The translations under genes and the position numbers were made by a program. From Gnomoniopsis sp. IMI 355080 (lineage: Eukaryota; Ascomycota; Sordariomycetes; Diaporthales; Gnomoniaceae), in the NCBI GenBank assembly GCA_027946555.1, contig JAPEVC010000088.1, forward strand, positions 1 to 64,000: DNA of 64,000 nt. The letters run 5' to 3'. This document shows positions 9,360-20,859 of the stretch, in pieces. The notes beneath the pieces were generated by a model that was given only the letters and a program-made list of their open reading frames with translations, was not told where the DNA came from and made no database searches. How positions within the stretch are numbered: position 1 is the first letter of the stretch; every line of letters starts with the position of its first letter.

Positions 9360-11804
9360 ATTTTGTACAGATGCGTTATAGTTCCCATCCGGAACCTGAA
9401 CCTGAACCCGCTCAACTCCCCCACGACAAGAGATGCGTCGCAACTCGGACCACCATACAGTAGAGAAATGAAGAGAGGGTGGTATAGAGAGAGGGGGGGG
9501 CAGGTACTTGAGTCCAAAAAGGACAGGGTTGTTTGAAGTTGGTCTGAAGTTGTGTATATTGTTTTTTGAGTTCCGTAGAGGACGGCCCAAGGTTCCGAGG
9601 CGTGGTGTAGAGCCGAGAGTTTATTTCAGGCTGAACAGCTGCCGGCGAGGAAGAGGGGAGGAGCCGAGGACCAGTGGGACGGGAAGAGTAGTACTTTTTA
9701 GGTTGGAGTAGGAGTATCCGTAAAAATCAAAGACCCAGAGACCCAGACTAGAGAAGCGCATTGACGATATTAACGGCGGGCCGGACATGATTGTGTTTAT
9801 TAGTCAGGCCTGAATCGAGCGAGAGGCGACTGACTGACTTGGGCAGCGTTCTAGTAGATGGGTGATGGTGTAGGACTATCCGCATGAGGGTAGTAGGTAG
9901 GTGTGAAAAGGACCCGGGGCGTGGGAGGATTTGTTGTATGTATGTACTTGGTAACAAATAGTGCGAGTGACCAAAAGAAGTCGAAACAGCTGAGCCACAC
10001 TGCCCAGTGCAGCGCTTACCCGCGGATGAGAAGGACAAGTTGACGAATGGATGGCTGCTGTACGGACATTGGGATACAGAACCAGTTAATGTGGGTGGTT
10101 TTTGATGAAGCCGGTCAGAGCCAAGTGTGGTCGGGTCGAGGCTTGACTTGTGGATGCTTTGCAGCAAATATGCAAAGCTGCTGCAGCTGCAACTAGGTAC
10201 CTGTACGAAAATAGGTAGGCAAGAGGCAAGGCTGTGTGCAGCTGTGCAAGGCAAAGTGCGCCACCCGGTACCGTGGAGGCGGATGAGTGGTGAGTCGATT
10301 CCAGGGTCGAGGCTGGGGAAACCCTGAGCAATCACAAGCAAACGAGATTCCAATGCTGCAACGGCCGCTGGTTGAACGGGGATGGTGCAGGTTTGTCTCG
10401 CCTGGCCTGGGCCCAGCTCGATGGATACGAGCTTGCTGCAGGTCCAAAAGCCCACAGTTTTTGCCCGGAACGCGTTGCTCTGTTCCCCTTTTCCTTTATT
10501 TTTATTTGCTTGTGCCCAGAGTGTGTCATTATCCGCGAGGGTGGACGGATGCTATGTAGCTGTGGAATGGTACAGTACACAGTGTCAAACGTGAACTCCT
10601 TTTTGGGAACTGCAGTACTTCTTGGGGAGTAAGTTCATCGCCTGACCACAGTGACAGCATCACTCCACCGTTGACATCAGACCAGCTCGCGTGGGTGGGA
10701 ACTACCGTAGTAATGGCGAATGAACAAAAAGGCCGGCATGGCCTTGTATTGTATGCAAGTGATTATGACATGTCAAGCCCCGTTTCTTAGGCCTTGGCTT
10801 GACTCGCTTGTTTTCGTTCTTGGGACATCGGAAATGGAAGAGAGGCTAGACCACATGCGCCTGTGCGTCCAGCACGGCAATCCTTTGCTTGCCTACTTAC
10901 ATAGTACCCATGCTGGACTGTTGGATGTTCGCAGTCGTCCGTTTACTTGATGTCACACCATTCTTTGAACTTGCTCCGCGTTTCCCCGTGTTTTGTCGTG
11001 TGGGGATCCTGCGCTACTCGCTTGGACAATGTTGACTGCAAGATTGAGATGAACATTGTGACTGACTTCCACTGACTTACCGCACTGCTTCATTCGCTTA
11101 GTAGCGCTTCAGTCGAGAAAAGTCATGAGACAAAGACAAGATGCAATTACAACGGCTGCGGCTGCATATGACCCATCTTACCTATCATCAGTATTATAGC
11201 AAAGAAATGAGAGAGAGAGAGATCTTCCGGTATACTCCCAGCTGCGTAGTCTTGTTGTTGGCCGCTTCTGGAAGGGGTCATCCTGCAGACGCACGGGGCA
11301 CTCAGCGGTCCTGTCATGCGGGCGGAGATCGGACTTTTGCATTGAATAGCAGAACGCGCTTCACAGGGCCCTCGACGGGTCCGACAGGGTTCGACAGGCC
11401 AGACAGGGAAAGCTCCACTGGCTACCGAACACCCTCACCCACTCAGAAATTTGCTGTTCTCGCAGATCAGTTTTAGGCCGGCAAAAAGCTTGAATCTCCG
11501 CGCAGCCCGCACCAACGCCAACGGCGCCCGTGCTTTCTTATTTTCGTCATTGCCCATTCTTTCCATTTCGACCTACCTAATAACATTCCATCTTTCTTTA
11601 CACAGTACCATCACCAAGTCCACTTCCTACCTAGACACCCTTAATTCGGTACATCTAAGCGACCGCGTCTTACCTACAACTCGTCGTTGCCCCGAGAGAC
11701 TCCCGACGAGAGCATCCCGACGACCACCTGCATCCAGCTTGGGCGTTGCTATCACTAACATCCACCCACTGCGATGACGAGACATCTCTAAATACGCCCG
11801 CGCG
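9360..11804. other. Long gene-free divergent intergenic region
   Basis: 2.4 kb between the divergent starts of IPK1 and MDM34. It contains an 8-G run at 9493-9500, a pyrimidine-rich stretch before MDM34 (about 11540-11640) and several medium-length open frames starting at non-ATG codons with no coding character. I see no gene, but long 5' leaders or a noncoding RNA are possible. Confidence 0.55.
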
Positions 11805-13999
11805 ATGGCCTTCAACTTCAACTGGTCGCCTTTGACGGCCGACGAAGACTTTTACCAACGCGCCCGCGACTTGCTCACCACAGCGCTGAACAAGACCCCG
11901 AAGCCGCCCATCATCGTCGATGACATCCTCGTCACAGAGCTCAATCTCGGCTCTGTGCCGCCAGAGCTCGAGATATTGGAAATAGGCGATCTGGCAGAGG
12001 ACCGCTTCCGTGGCATCTTCAAAATGTGCTACAGCGGCGATGCCTTCCTGACGCTGCGTACACGAGTGCAGGTACGTGAGCTTTTCTTTTCTGCTGTTTG
12101 GTGTGCTGCCAATCAGGCACGCCAAGTGCTTTGCATCCCCGATATTTCCCGCTACGCAGCAATTTTCCCTCCTCGAGCCATTTTTCTTCGCACGCCAGTC
12201 GATCATGGATGAAACCATTGAATGCTACGGTGCCCGAGATCGTCAAAATAGTCAAACCCGACAAGTGTCGAGCCGCGATATTACTATTACCTCCTATATC
12301 AAAAGTGGCAATGGGCGGCGGCAGTCCGGCGTTACCCCAACGAGGGAAGAGGGTATGGGGAAGACTCCTCACTACACAACCAGCTGCGAAACGATCGGGC
12401 CGGGTGTAGCGAGTTTTCGCTTGCTGTGGCTTCTACTCCTTTCTGCCCCTCTCGGATGGGTCCTGGCTGTTCGATGACTCTTCGCGAGCTCAGAGAATTT
12501 TTGTGTGGTCAGGACCCACGCTGTCGCGGTCTGCATTGACCCAAGGAGATGACTGGCCAGGGATGCGCGTTTGGTTTTCCGGACATCGCGGCTGGGTGCT
12601 ATAACAAGGCTAATATATCAACAAACAGGCGAACCCCCTGAACACTTACCTCCATTCAAAGCCAAGCTTCACGTCTCCACAGCCACTCGCTGCTGCATCG
12701 GGGCTCACTATCCCTTTGTCATTGACCCTGTCTGACATCAAATTGTCAGCCTTCATCATAGTGGTATTTTCAAAGCAGAAGGGTCTCACCATCGTCTTTC
12801 GAAATGACCCACTTGAATCGCTCAAGGTCTCGTCGACCTTCGACTCGATCCAATTCGTTAGGGACTATCTCCAGAAGACAATCGAAGGGAAGCTTCGTGA
12901 CCTCATGATGGACGAGCTGCCGGCCATTATTCATCGCTTGTCATTACGTCTCTGGTGTCCGGACCAGCAACCTAGGGATGATGAGGCAGCAACAGAAAAT
13001 AGCGAACCTGCTGTGGATCCATTCGCGAGCCCACCTCAGGATGCTGTTGATGCCAATGGCAACTTACTGGACCCCAGCGAAATCTCGAGTCTCTCACTCG
13101 ATGGCGGCCCTGAAGTGCAGACGCTGTTTTCACAAAAAAACCTCGTCCGACTGGCAACGCTGAGCGATTGCAACCGGACTATGTCCCTGTTCACGCCCTC
13201 GCTTCGAGATGTGGTCTTCCGCGCGTGGGCGGGCTCCCAGGAAAAGTCGGAGGCTATGAGCCCACCATTAGCAACCCCCAGCCTAACAAAGGCGCATTCA
13301 TTCCAAGGGAATTCAACGACATACACCTTCTCGGATACGAGCAGCTTGGACCAGGGCTACATGTCACCTTCACGACCATCGATGGTCAGCTTGCACTCGG
13401 CGACGACCGGTCTGTCACTTGGCTCTGGAAGGAATTCAAGGTCACATGCCGGCCGAAAGAAGAAGACCCGTGTTGTGAACCTAAGACGCAAGACCTCGGA
13501 CGGTATATCTGCCAGCGCACCAGTGAGCGACGCGAGCGACACAATGACTGATACTGCATCGGTCGATGCGCCATGCTCAGAGCCTCTTATAACTACGGCC
13601 ATTCCAGAGGAGCCTGAGGATAGTGTGCCCTCATCACCGAGCAAGGTTCGATTTGATAGCATCCCTGCAGCTGATGGCATGATGCGGCCTACGCTGAAAG
13701 AGGAGTTTTACAACACGGAGGTGACTGCCAAGTCTGCCGAGAAACAGTCTGAGAAGGTCATGGAGTACGAGCCTCAGACGTCGGGGAAAGAGAAGAGTTC
13801 GACTGATGTGAAGACACCTTTCGAATTCTCTCCACGCAGAGGTCCGCCTTCAGAAACACCTTCGGTTATTTTCGAACAGGCCTGGATCCAGAAGATGGCG
13901 GGCGAGATTGCCCGAAGAGTGTACGATGAGAAGCGGCGAAATCCAGGAATGTGGGAGGACCGCGAAGACGTGCCTCCACCAGCATACGAGGCTCAATAA
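11805..13999 (+). CDS. MDM34: ERMES complex subunit Mdm34
   Basis: Two exons (11805-12071 and 12629-13999) give 545 residues. The start MAFNFNWSPLTADEDFYQRA is the invariant Mdm34 N-terminus, and residues 1 to about 200 form the lipid-binding SMP domain (DILVTELNLGSVPPELEILE, LSAFIIVVFSKQKGLTIVF, LIRL-type end RLSLRLWCP). The middle is Ser-rich with a basic patch GRKKKTRVVNLRRK. The extreme C-terminus is PPPAYEAQ, a PPxY-type motif like the one yeast Mdm34 uses for the ubiquitin ligase Rsp5. Mdm34 is the outer mitochondrial membrane part of the ER-mitochondria encounter structure with Mmm1, Mdm10 and Mdm12, moving phospholipids and shaping mitochondria. The intron (12072-12628, GTACGT...ACAG, 557 bp) is unusually long for this window and splits the SMP domain at a codon boundary. 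Confidence 0.97.
12072..12628 (+). other. Unusually long intron in MDM34
   Basis: 557-bp intron with GTACGT donor and ACAAACAG acceptor; others in the window are 48-113 bp. Retention would add 46 unrelated residues and stop at about 12212. There is no recognisable gene or RNA inside it. Confidence 0.8.
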
Positions 14000-15145
14000 G
14001 AACAGATCAAGAAAGGGGGAACATGAAAGGCATGAGAGATTTTCCTATGTTGCGGTCGAGACCGTCGTTGACTTTCGGCGTTATACCCCGGGTGAACCAT
14101 TGTGGTAATTTTTATTGGGAATACTTCTGCGAGGCGTTTTAGGTTCAGGCTCGGGGTAGACCCTTAAAATTCTGGCGGGTTGAATTCTGGATATATGGGA
14201 CGGTTGCATGGCATAGAAGAAAAAGATTGGGGCTATGCACTGAACATCGTCACCTATACTGCCAGTCGCTTTTTTTTCCTTTTCGTCTTTTTTTCCCACT
14301 ACTACACAGAATCCCGGACGAGATATTTCCTTTGTTGATTGGGCGGCGGTCTTGAAAGAAAGCGCACACCTTGATTGGTAGCGGCTACATTTGTACAAGA
14401 AGTACGTTGCAGGAATGATGGCCGAACCAGGCCCATGGTCGATTTACGAGGCGGATGGGTCTGTAACGGTACGATGGATTGAGGCTGTGAGCGTTCTGGC
14501 CATTGCTTACGCTGGCCGATGCTGGGACGTTCCGTTAATGATGAGACTCCCACCTCTACTCTATAAATAAAAACAACCACTACCCTTGATCTTGGCTGCT
14601 GAGGTACCTCGGTGAAGACGAAATTCGGTGGCGAGCGTTACACTTGGGGCAACTCGGGTGCAACGAGAAGACTGGCGTCTTTGTGCCATTTGCTGAACCA
14701 GTTGAAGACATGGCAAGAGGAAGAGGGCACACGTTTCCAAGTCCTTTGAACACGCCCGGTCCAGTTACTGTTGCTCGTCCGAAGGCGACTGTCAAGCCAA
14801 GCAAAATGTCATCGCTGTGATAGCACTCAATCGATCAGTCTCAAGATGGACACTGTGAGACTAAAACGACGGTCAGGCCCACCACACGTTCAACCACATG
14901 ATCAAAACCTCTTTGTATACCATCTACAAACTGAACGCTGGCTATGTGAAAAACGCTGTCCTCCCTCAAAGATTGTCTACCACAGAGCTGTTCCACGAGC
15001 AGCCAAGTGATAAACAAAAAGCTTCTCCAAAGCACAGGGATTCGCTGAATTCTTGTCCAAGCTTTTCAATCACGTCGCCTCCCAAAGTCTTGTATGCCCA
15101 ACGCCGAACCGGTTGCCAACCCCTTCAATTATCTGCGTCGTCATC
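14000..15145. other. Intergenic, no gene seen
   Basis: Region between the MDM34 stop and the stop of the minus-strand zinc-finger gene. Several short frames are present on both strands, none convincing. Confidence 0.55.
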
Positions 15146-15868
15146 TTACTCGCTGTCATCCGAGTCATCGAACCTAACCTCCATGATATAATCATCATAG
15201 AAAAGCGTAATTAAATCGTACGACCGAAAAGACTCGAGCGGAGACTCGTCGACAGATGATGATGATGATGGCACCGACACACGACGTGCTCCTGGAACAG
15301 CTTCGTAGTAAGACCGTGGGGATGATGGTGGGCCCTGACCGCGGTACCAATTGAAACTCTCCAAACTTTCATTATCCCACGTCGTTCTGTCGTCTCTTTG
15401 AGCGGGCGGTGTACTGGGCGGCGTACTGGTTCTACTACTGCTAGTATCGAGGCCCGGATGCATCGCTGCCCGATGTCGGCGCCGATGCGCCCACCCATAA
15501 CTCCCAGGGAACACAAGCCCGCAACATAACACCGATTGATCCGGCTCGTCGGCCAGCATAAATTGCCGGTGACACTTTCTCATGTGGTCGTTGAAGTGCA
15601 CTTCATAACGGAATCCTGAAGCATGGCATTTGCACTCTTCAAACGGGCAGTGCCACCGTGGAGATGGTCTCTTGAGATCAGACGACGACGATGACGACGA
15701 CCACGATGGGTGCTTCTCCTTCATGTGGAGCTACCACTTGGTCCGCCTCGAGAAGGCAATGTCTTTGTAGGGGCACCCCGGGACGGAGCAGAAGAGGACC
15801 GGTGGTGGTGATGATCCAGCCTGGCGGCAAGACTGTGCGGCCGCCGCGTTGGTTGTGCTGGTTGACAT
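15146..15868 (-). pseudogene. C2H2 zinc-finger protein gene interrupted by an in-frame amber codon
   Basis: On the minus strand an ATG at 15868 opens 45 codons ending in ...FSRRTKW, then TAG (15733-15731), then the same frame continues with LHMKEKHP to a stop at 15146. Together it would be 240 residues. The amber codon falls inside the first zinc finger: C27-x4-C32-x15-H48-x4-H53. A second finger with identical spacing follows (C74, C79, H95, H100), and a C-C...H-x3-H cluster comes after that. The matching spacing shows that the two parts belong together. The C-terminal half is Ser-rich and acidic (ends DDSDDSE). A C-to-T change of CAG to TAG would explain the lesion, and RIP or ordinary mutation could cause it. 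Alternatives are stop readthrough, a shorter product starting at the ATG at 15724 lacking finger 1, or a sequencing error. Presumed DNA- or RNA-binding protein; target unknown. Confidence 0.65.
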
Positions 15869-16318
15869 TTTTCTTGAGATCGTGGTTTATTTAGAGAAAG
15901 CACGCGGCGGGGACGAATCGAAGGCAGTGGAAACGAAGGTATTGGTGGGCCTGTGTAATTTGAATCTCAATCCAAGTGATTGATGAATGATAGGCATAAG
16001 TTATGCAGTTCCAAAGAATGTGGTTTTATGGCTGGTCACGAAATTGACATACACTGACCGACCAGTGATGAGTCAATGAGACATGGTATTCGTTTTTCTC
16101 TTCGGTGGAAATTGTCATCACTGACAGCCGCCTTCCCGCTTGTTATACGTCCAGCCATATTGATTCCTGCTGTCTGTTCGAGAGCCTCAGTATGACGGAA
16201 AGAGCCATGGGTCGGCACAATTCTTTACAATTTGTAATATCTGTCTTCTCGAGTATGCAAAACTGCCTTGGCTCGACTTCATGCCCTTCTCAAGATGATC
16301 TGCTAGCCTGCAGACTTG
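15869..16318. other. Intergenic, no gene seen
   Basis: Upstream region of the zinc-finger gene. No convincing frame or motif was found. Confidence 0.5.
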
Positions 16319-16700
16319 TCAAATAATCTTCTTTTGAAATCTCAACAGCAGGAGTAGCACTGTCGTCCCCTGCGTCGTGGCCAGGGCCTTGAGCAACGCG
16401 TTCCCAATTCTTGGGGTGTACAGCATGTTCATTTGCCGTTTGCAAGCTCGCATGGCAACGGACATTTTGGTGAGGAGGAGGAGAGTGGCCGCGTTACCAC
16501 GTGAGACGAAGCAGGTCGTTGGCCTCGTGGTCCCTCGATTCGGAGGCATCAAGAGCGCGATATCCACTTTGCAGAGCAACAATTCCGGACCTTGTAGAGA
16601 TGGCGCGCAGCATCATCTTTTCTCTGCCACGCATGAATATGTCTTGATCTTGCTGTCTGGAATAGCTGTCCACCAAAACTCTTGCCCACCGTCATGTGAA
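16319..16700 (-). pseudogene. Degenerate ankyrin-repeat remnant
   Basis: Adjacent minus-strand frames contain pieces resembling ankyrin repeats, for example IGNALLKALATTQGTTVLLLL (fungal ankyrins often read GNAL-A-GH-VV-LLL) and SRGNAATLLLL. The pieces are spread over two frames with stops between them and no start or full repeat register. It looks like the decayed tail of an ankyrin/NLR-type gene. Further minus-strand fragments up to about 17080 may belong to the same relic but are not recognisable. Low certainty. Confidence 0.3.
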
Positions 16701-17089
16701 AGTTGCGCATGCCTTTCCAAGCATGACATGTCTAAGACGAGCCTGCTGCGTATGTCGTGACTCTTGGAGTCCTTCCTCCAGTCGTAGCTCCACATCGCTC
16801 TCGCGATAGAGCCCATAAGTTAGGCATGGCTGCGCGGCGCTGTGGGTCCTGACACACTGCTAATGAGCTCATTTGCGTGGGTGTGTACGTCGCTCTGGCG
16901 CTTCCAAGCCAGGACGGAATGGTGATCAACTAGGCGTGGGAATCCTATACAAGCTTCCTTGATCGCCTCGCCTCTACCTCTGACGTTCCTCAGAAGTCGC
17001 AGCAATGAGGCATAATTGTATGAACAGTTGATCTGACCTCCTAGGGCCGACTGAGGGACCACCGAGCGCAGCGTCATCATTGGAAAGAT
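16701..17089. other. Intergenic or relic sequence
   Basis: Sequence between the ankyrin remnant and the YAF9 stop codon. Minus-strand frames are open but broken and carry no identifiable domain. Confidence 0.4.
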
Positions 17090-17986
17090 CTAAGCCGCCG
17101 CCGCTTCTTCCTTGTTCTGCTCCTTCATGGCCTCAGCTTTGAGCTTGGTCAAATACTCCGTCTTCTTCGTTATTGCCTCCTGTTCTGCCTTGAGCATCTC
17201 CATGACCTTTGCTGTGGCGTTGCTGATCTGAGTCAACTCGAGCTTCTCGGCCTCGTGACTGAAAGGCTGATCGGGGGTTGATTTCATGGGGATCATGGCG
17301 CTACGCTCAAGCACACCGCCCTCGCTTCGTTTGGGTCGCACATCGCCAGGCTTTCCTGCAGCGACCTTGCCCTTGCCGGTTCCTTTCTTTCCACCAGGTG
17401 TCGGTGCAGTGAAGTTGGGGTCGCTCGGGGGTAAGGCGCCAGAGGTGAGGATGTCGAAGAAATGCTCGTAGGGTTCGTTGAATAATTGCTCTTCGTACAC
17501 CCAGCTTCGGACCTCGGCATTTGAGACTTGAGCAGCGCGTTCTTGATCGGTACCAAAGGCATGCAGTTTCAACATGTGGTAAACGGTATGCGGCTTCTCG
17601 CCAGACTCTGCGACATAGTGCATCTTGATTGCAATTTCAAACTCGCCCCAGCCGGTTTCGTGAATAACGAATGGCTTGCCCGCTTCGCCGTCGATCATGC
17701 GCGGGCCATCCTTGTATGATTCGTGAAGCTTGAACTGGACGCGCTTAAGCCAGTAGGTGATGTCGGTGTCGTCGACGCCCTTGACAAAGGCGGTCCAGGA
17801 ATGGGTATGGTCTTCGGGTACGCCAGGCGGCTTTGGGTTCTTGACGGGATCGAAGGGCCGAGCAGTTGTGCCGTAAACGAAAGGACGGGCGACCTGGATG
17901 CCCTTGACGCGCTTGCCTGCGTTGGATGCGGGTGCCATGATGCTCGCGAGTGATGTCGAGGGTTGGGATTTGCGATGGCGAGACAT
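17090..17986 (-). CDS. YAF9: YEATS-domain protein Yaf9
   Basis: Single-exon gene of 298 residues from the ATG at 17986. A second ATG 16 codons in (MAPASNAGKRVKGIQVARPF) matches the usual Yaf9 start more closely and may be the true one. The YEATS domain spans residues about 20-170, with VARPFVYG, HTHSWTAFVKG, FKLHESY and the aromatic cage region GWGEFEIAIKMHY. The C-terminal 60 residues form a Glu/Lys/Ala-rich coiled coil ending in NKEEAAAA. Yaf9 reads acylated or acetylated histone lysines and is shared by the NuA4 acetyltransferase and SWR1 H2A.Z-depositing complexes. A Gly/Lys-rich linker (GGKKGTGKGKVAAGKPG) separates the two parts. Identification secure. Confidence 0.95.
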   Translation of the reverse strand: MSRHRKSQPSTSLASIMAPASNAGKRVKGIQVARPFVYGTTARPFDPVKNPKPPGVPEDHTHSWTAFVKGVDDTDITYWLKRVQFKLHESYKDGPRMIDGEAGKPFVIHETGWGEFEIAIKMHYVAESGEKPHTVYHMLKLHAFGTDQERAAQVSNAEVRSWVYEEQLFNEPYEHFFDILTSGALPPSDPNFTAPTPGGKKGTGKGKVAAGKPGDVRPKRSEGGVLERSAMIPMKSTPDQPFSHEAEKLELTQISNATAKVMEMLKAEQEAITKKTEYLTKLKAEAMKEQNKEEAAAA

Positions 17987-19308
17987 GTTGGGCGGGAATA
18001 ATATGGGCGACCGGATTGGAGGGGCGGGATGGCGCGCGACGGCGCAGTGCTAGGCAGTTACCGTGGAAGGACCGAATTAGGTCCGTAATGCACTTGCTGT
18101 AACCTGGGGGATGGGCTGCCGCCTAAAAAGTGTCACCTAAGTTAGGTAAATAGAATGTGCAGTATACGGGAGTATAAACAGCGAGAACTTTTCTTTTAGC
18201 AAGATGCAGGAGACGACTCGACTTTGATGTGATCGTTGAGGAAGGACCACCAAACACCCCACCAGTGTGGGAACATGGCAAGTATCCACAAGTACCCACT
18301 ATCAAATTGACATGGGCTCTTACGCCTGCCAACGGATTCTTCGTAGGGCCCAACGCCCAGGGTTCAATTTACATAGGAGCTTTTCTCGAATAAACGTCTC
18401 CAAAGTGAGAAGTCGTGTTCCTGTGACTAACAATGTTCAATATATGTTTGATATCTAGTCTATTTCGAAGACTACCTGGGTATTCTACTGTACATCTCAG
18501 CATAGTATCACCTAGAAGACGAACGAACCCACCAGACACATTCTACCTGCATCACAGACTTCTTGAAATCCACCATATATATAGTACAGTTGCTTGTGTC
18601 CATTATTCAAGTATTAAGTTTTCAATTTGAATGACATAACAAGAAGACATGTATAGTTTCACACAACGAAAAGTGTTGTATTTACCTACATAGATAGTTG
18701 TGGTTATTTATTCATAAATACCTTCCCGGCTGATCCGAGTACGTACCTCCACTTGGGCCACCTTAGCTGCAGTTTCTCCCATCCCTGTCTTTCTGTGTGT
18801 TATCCCTGCATCCCTGCCCCAAAGTCGCCAGAGCTTATTTCATAGCTCTGCGTGGTCCATGATCTCATCACCACATAATTTATTGCGCCTTGCACTGCAA
18901 AAGTGATCTTGTTGTTGACATTTCCACCCCCAGTATGCAGAGCTTGGGTCTGTAAATTGTCATTTGCCGGTCCTATTTGGAAACCAAGCAGAACAGTTGC
19001 TCCCAGGAGTGACGATTTTGTTGACTTGCCATCATAGGCCGCTGCCTATCGCCTAAGCAACTCTATCCACTATTATTACGCCGTCTTAGATCTTACCATT
19101 CTCTCGGGTCATATATAACGGCTTGCAGCCAACCATACGGAAGCCAGTCACCTGTCCAGAATCATACTCTGCAATCTGCAGTCTGTTTTGATCATATTCT
19201 ACAAGTCTCTCCAGATAGTGGCGTTGGTTGCGTCCAAGTGAGAATATCAAGGCTTGACATCAGACCACTCTCATTGGCATCACCCACTACACAACGCAAC
19301 ACGCCAAC
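17987..19308. promoter_or_regulatory. Divergent intergenic region, AT-rich
   Basis: 1.3 kb between the YAF9 and COQ11 start codons. From about 18120 to 19250 it is noticeably AT-rich with short frames only. It must carry both promoters; no specific site is recognised. Confidence 0.5.
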
Positions 19309-20243
19309 ATGTCAAAAACAACAGCAAAGAAGCTCATAGTCTGTGGAGGAAATGGCTTCCTAGGCTCAAGAATATGCAAATACGGCGTTGCTCGAGGCTG
19401 GGATGTGACATCGATCAGGTGAGCCCTCCCTACCCGACACCCGTCTCATACACTCGTCCACTCACTCAACCCCTTCACAGCCGTTCCGGGGAACCAAAAT
19501 GGGCCGCCGTAACAGCTTCCTCCTCACCGCCCTCCTGGTCCCACAAAGTATCCTGGGAACGCGCCGACATCTTCCAGCCATCCACCTACGCACCCCTACT
19601 CACCAACGCCGACTACGTCGTCCACTCCATGGGTATCCTCTTGGAAGCAGACTACAAGGGCGCCATCAGTGGCCAAGAGTCCCCCATCGCCGGACTCCGC
19701 AAGGCCTTCTCCCCAGATAAGGGCCGCAATAATCCGAACCCCCTCGAGCGCGATGAGGCCGACTACAAGAAGCCCGAGTCTGAGCAGCAGCTGACCTACG
19801 AGAACATGAACCGCGACTCAGCGCTGCTGCTGGCGCGCGCCGCAAACGAGGCTGGCTCCGAGGCGTTCTTGTACATCTCTGCCGCAGGCGGTGCGCCCGT
19901 GCTGCCTGCGCGGTACATTGAGACCAAGCGTGAAGCCGAGAGTTTGATTGCGAGTCGCTTCCCCAAGATGCGGGGGATCTTTGTGAGAGCGCCGTTCTTG
20001 TATGACTCGAGCCGCCTGTTCACCGTCCCAATGGCGGCCATGACAGGTGTTGGTGCGCTATTCAATGGCTTGACGAGGGGTGTGTTGAGCGACTTCCTGG
20101 GTGCCGCGGGTGCGAAACCGTTAAAGGTCGAGGCTGTCGCGAGGGCGGCAATCGAAGCGCTTGAGACGGATGCGAGGGGTCCGGTGGAGGTGCCTGAGTT
20201 GGAGGAGCTGGCAGAGAAGGCGTGGAGAAAGGGGATGTTGTGA
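19309..20243 (+). CDS. COQ11: Coq11-like NAD(P)-binding Rossmann protein
   Basis: Two exons (19309-19418 and 19481-20243) around a 62-bp GTGAGC...CACAG intron give 290 residues starting MSKTTAKKLIVCGGNGFLGS. The GGNGFLGSRIC motif is the dinucleotide-binding glycine loop of atypical short-chain dehydrogenases. Further features are YVVHSMG, then YENMNRDSALLLARAANEA, LYISAAGGAP and a YIETKREAE segment in place of the classical YxxxK active site. This fits the fungal Coq11 (yeast YLR290C) and NDUFA9-like group, a mitochondrial protein associated with the coenzyme Q synthesis complex on the inner membrane. The intron interrupts the first Rossmann unit immediately after the second beta strand. Family is secure. 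The exact orthology to Coq11 is likely. Confidence 0.85.
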
Positions 20244-20859
20244 TCCGGTCCTAAATGTGTCGCAGCTGGTGTTGACTCATCCGAGTTTATGTTGTATGAG
20301 TACGTCAAAGACATTGGGAACACTCAAAAAGGTCATAGACGTTTAAGCGCATGGGTTATCCCATCTTCTGCTCTGCCCCTACATAGATCTTGACCAGGAA
20401 TCTATGAAAAGCATGCTACTCCTATACACCTTGTTAGCCCCCTTGTGACGGACCCGTTCGCTAGGACATGTCATTGAGTTGATTCGCAAATAGTGAACTC
20501 ATGATCATGAGCAGGCAGAAAGCAATACAACATTCATAGCTTTGCCTACGGACCTGATGGACAAACTGTGCAGACTTTGTGCCAGTGTTCGGCATGCTCT
20601 TTATGGCGATAGTGAGTACTAATGATGTCAACCCGAGGCTTTGGCTGAGTCCCTATCCCGCACTAGAAGGATGGCCATGTGCTTCAGCTTATCACAGTGG
20701 GGTGCTGCAAAGGTCTCAACATACAGTGAAGGCATGGAAATTGCGAAGGCGCGATAATGCTATTCTAAATAAATTCCCAGTGCTCCTGACTCCGTGCCCA
20801 TGCAAAGATGTCGCCTATGGATCTAAAAGTCGTAGTCTAGGCCTGCCTTGGAAATTTAC
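20244..20859. other. Convergent intergenic region
   Basis: 616 bp between the stops of COQ11 and the nucleoside transporter gene. An open frame (20579-21046, plus strand) overlaps the end of the transporter and is not coding-like. Confidence 0.55.

Noticed and set aside
9748..10455. 235-codon minus-strand open frame upstream of MDM34
   Set aside because: It begins at a GTG, has no early ATG, and its composition is not protein-like; no domain is recognisable.
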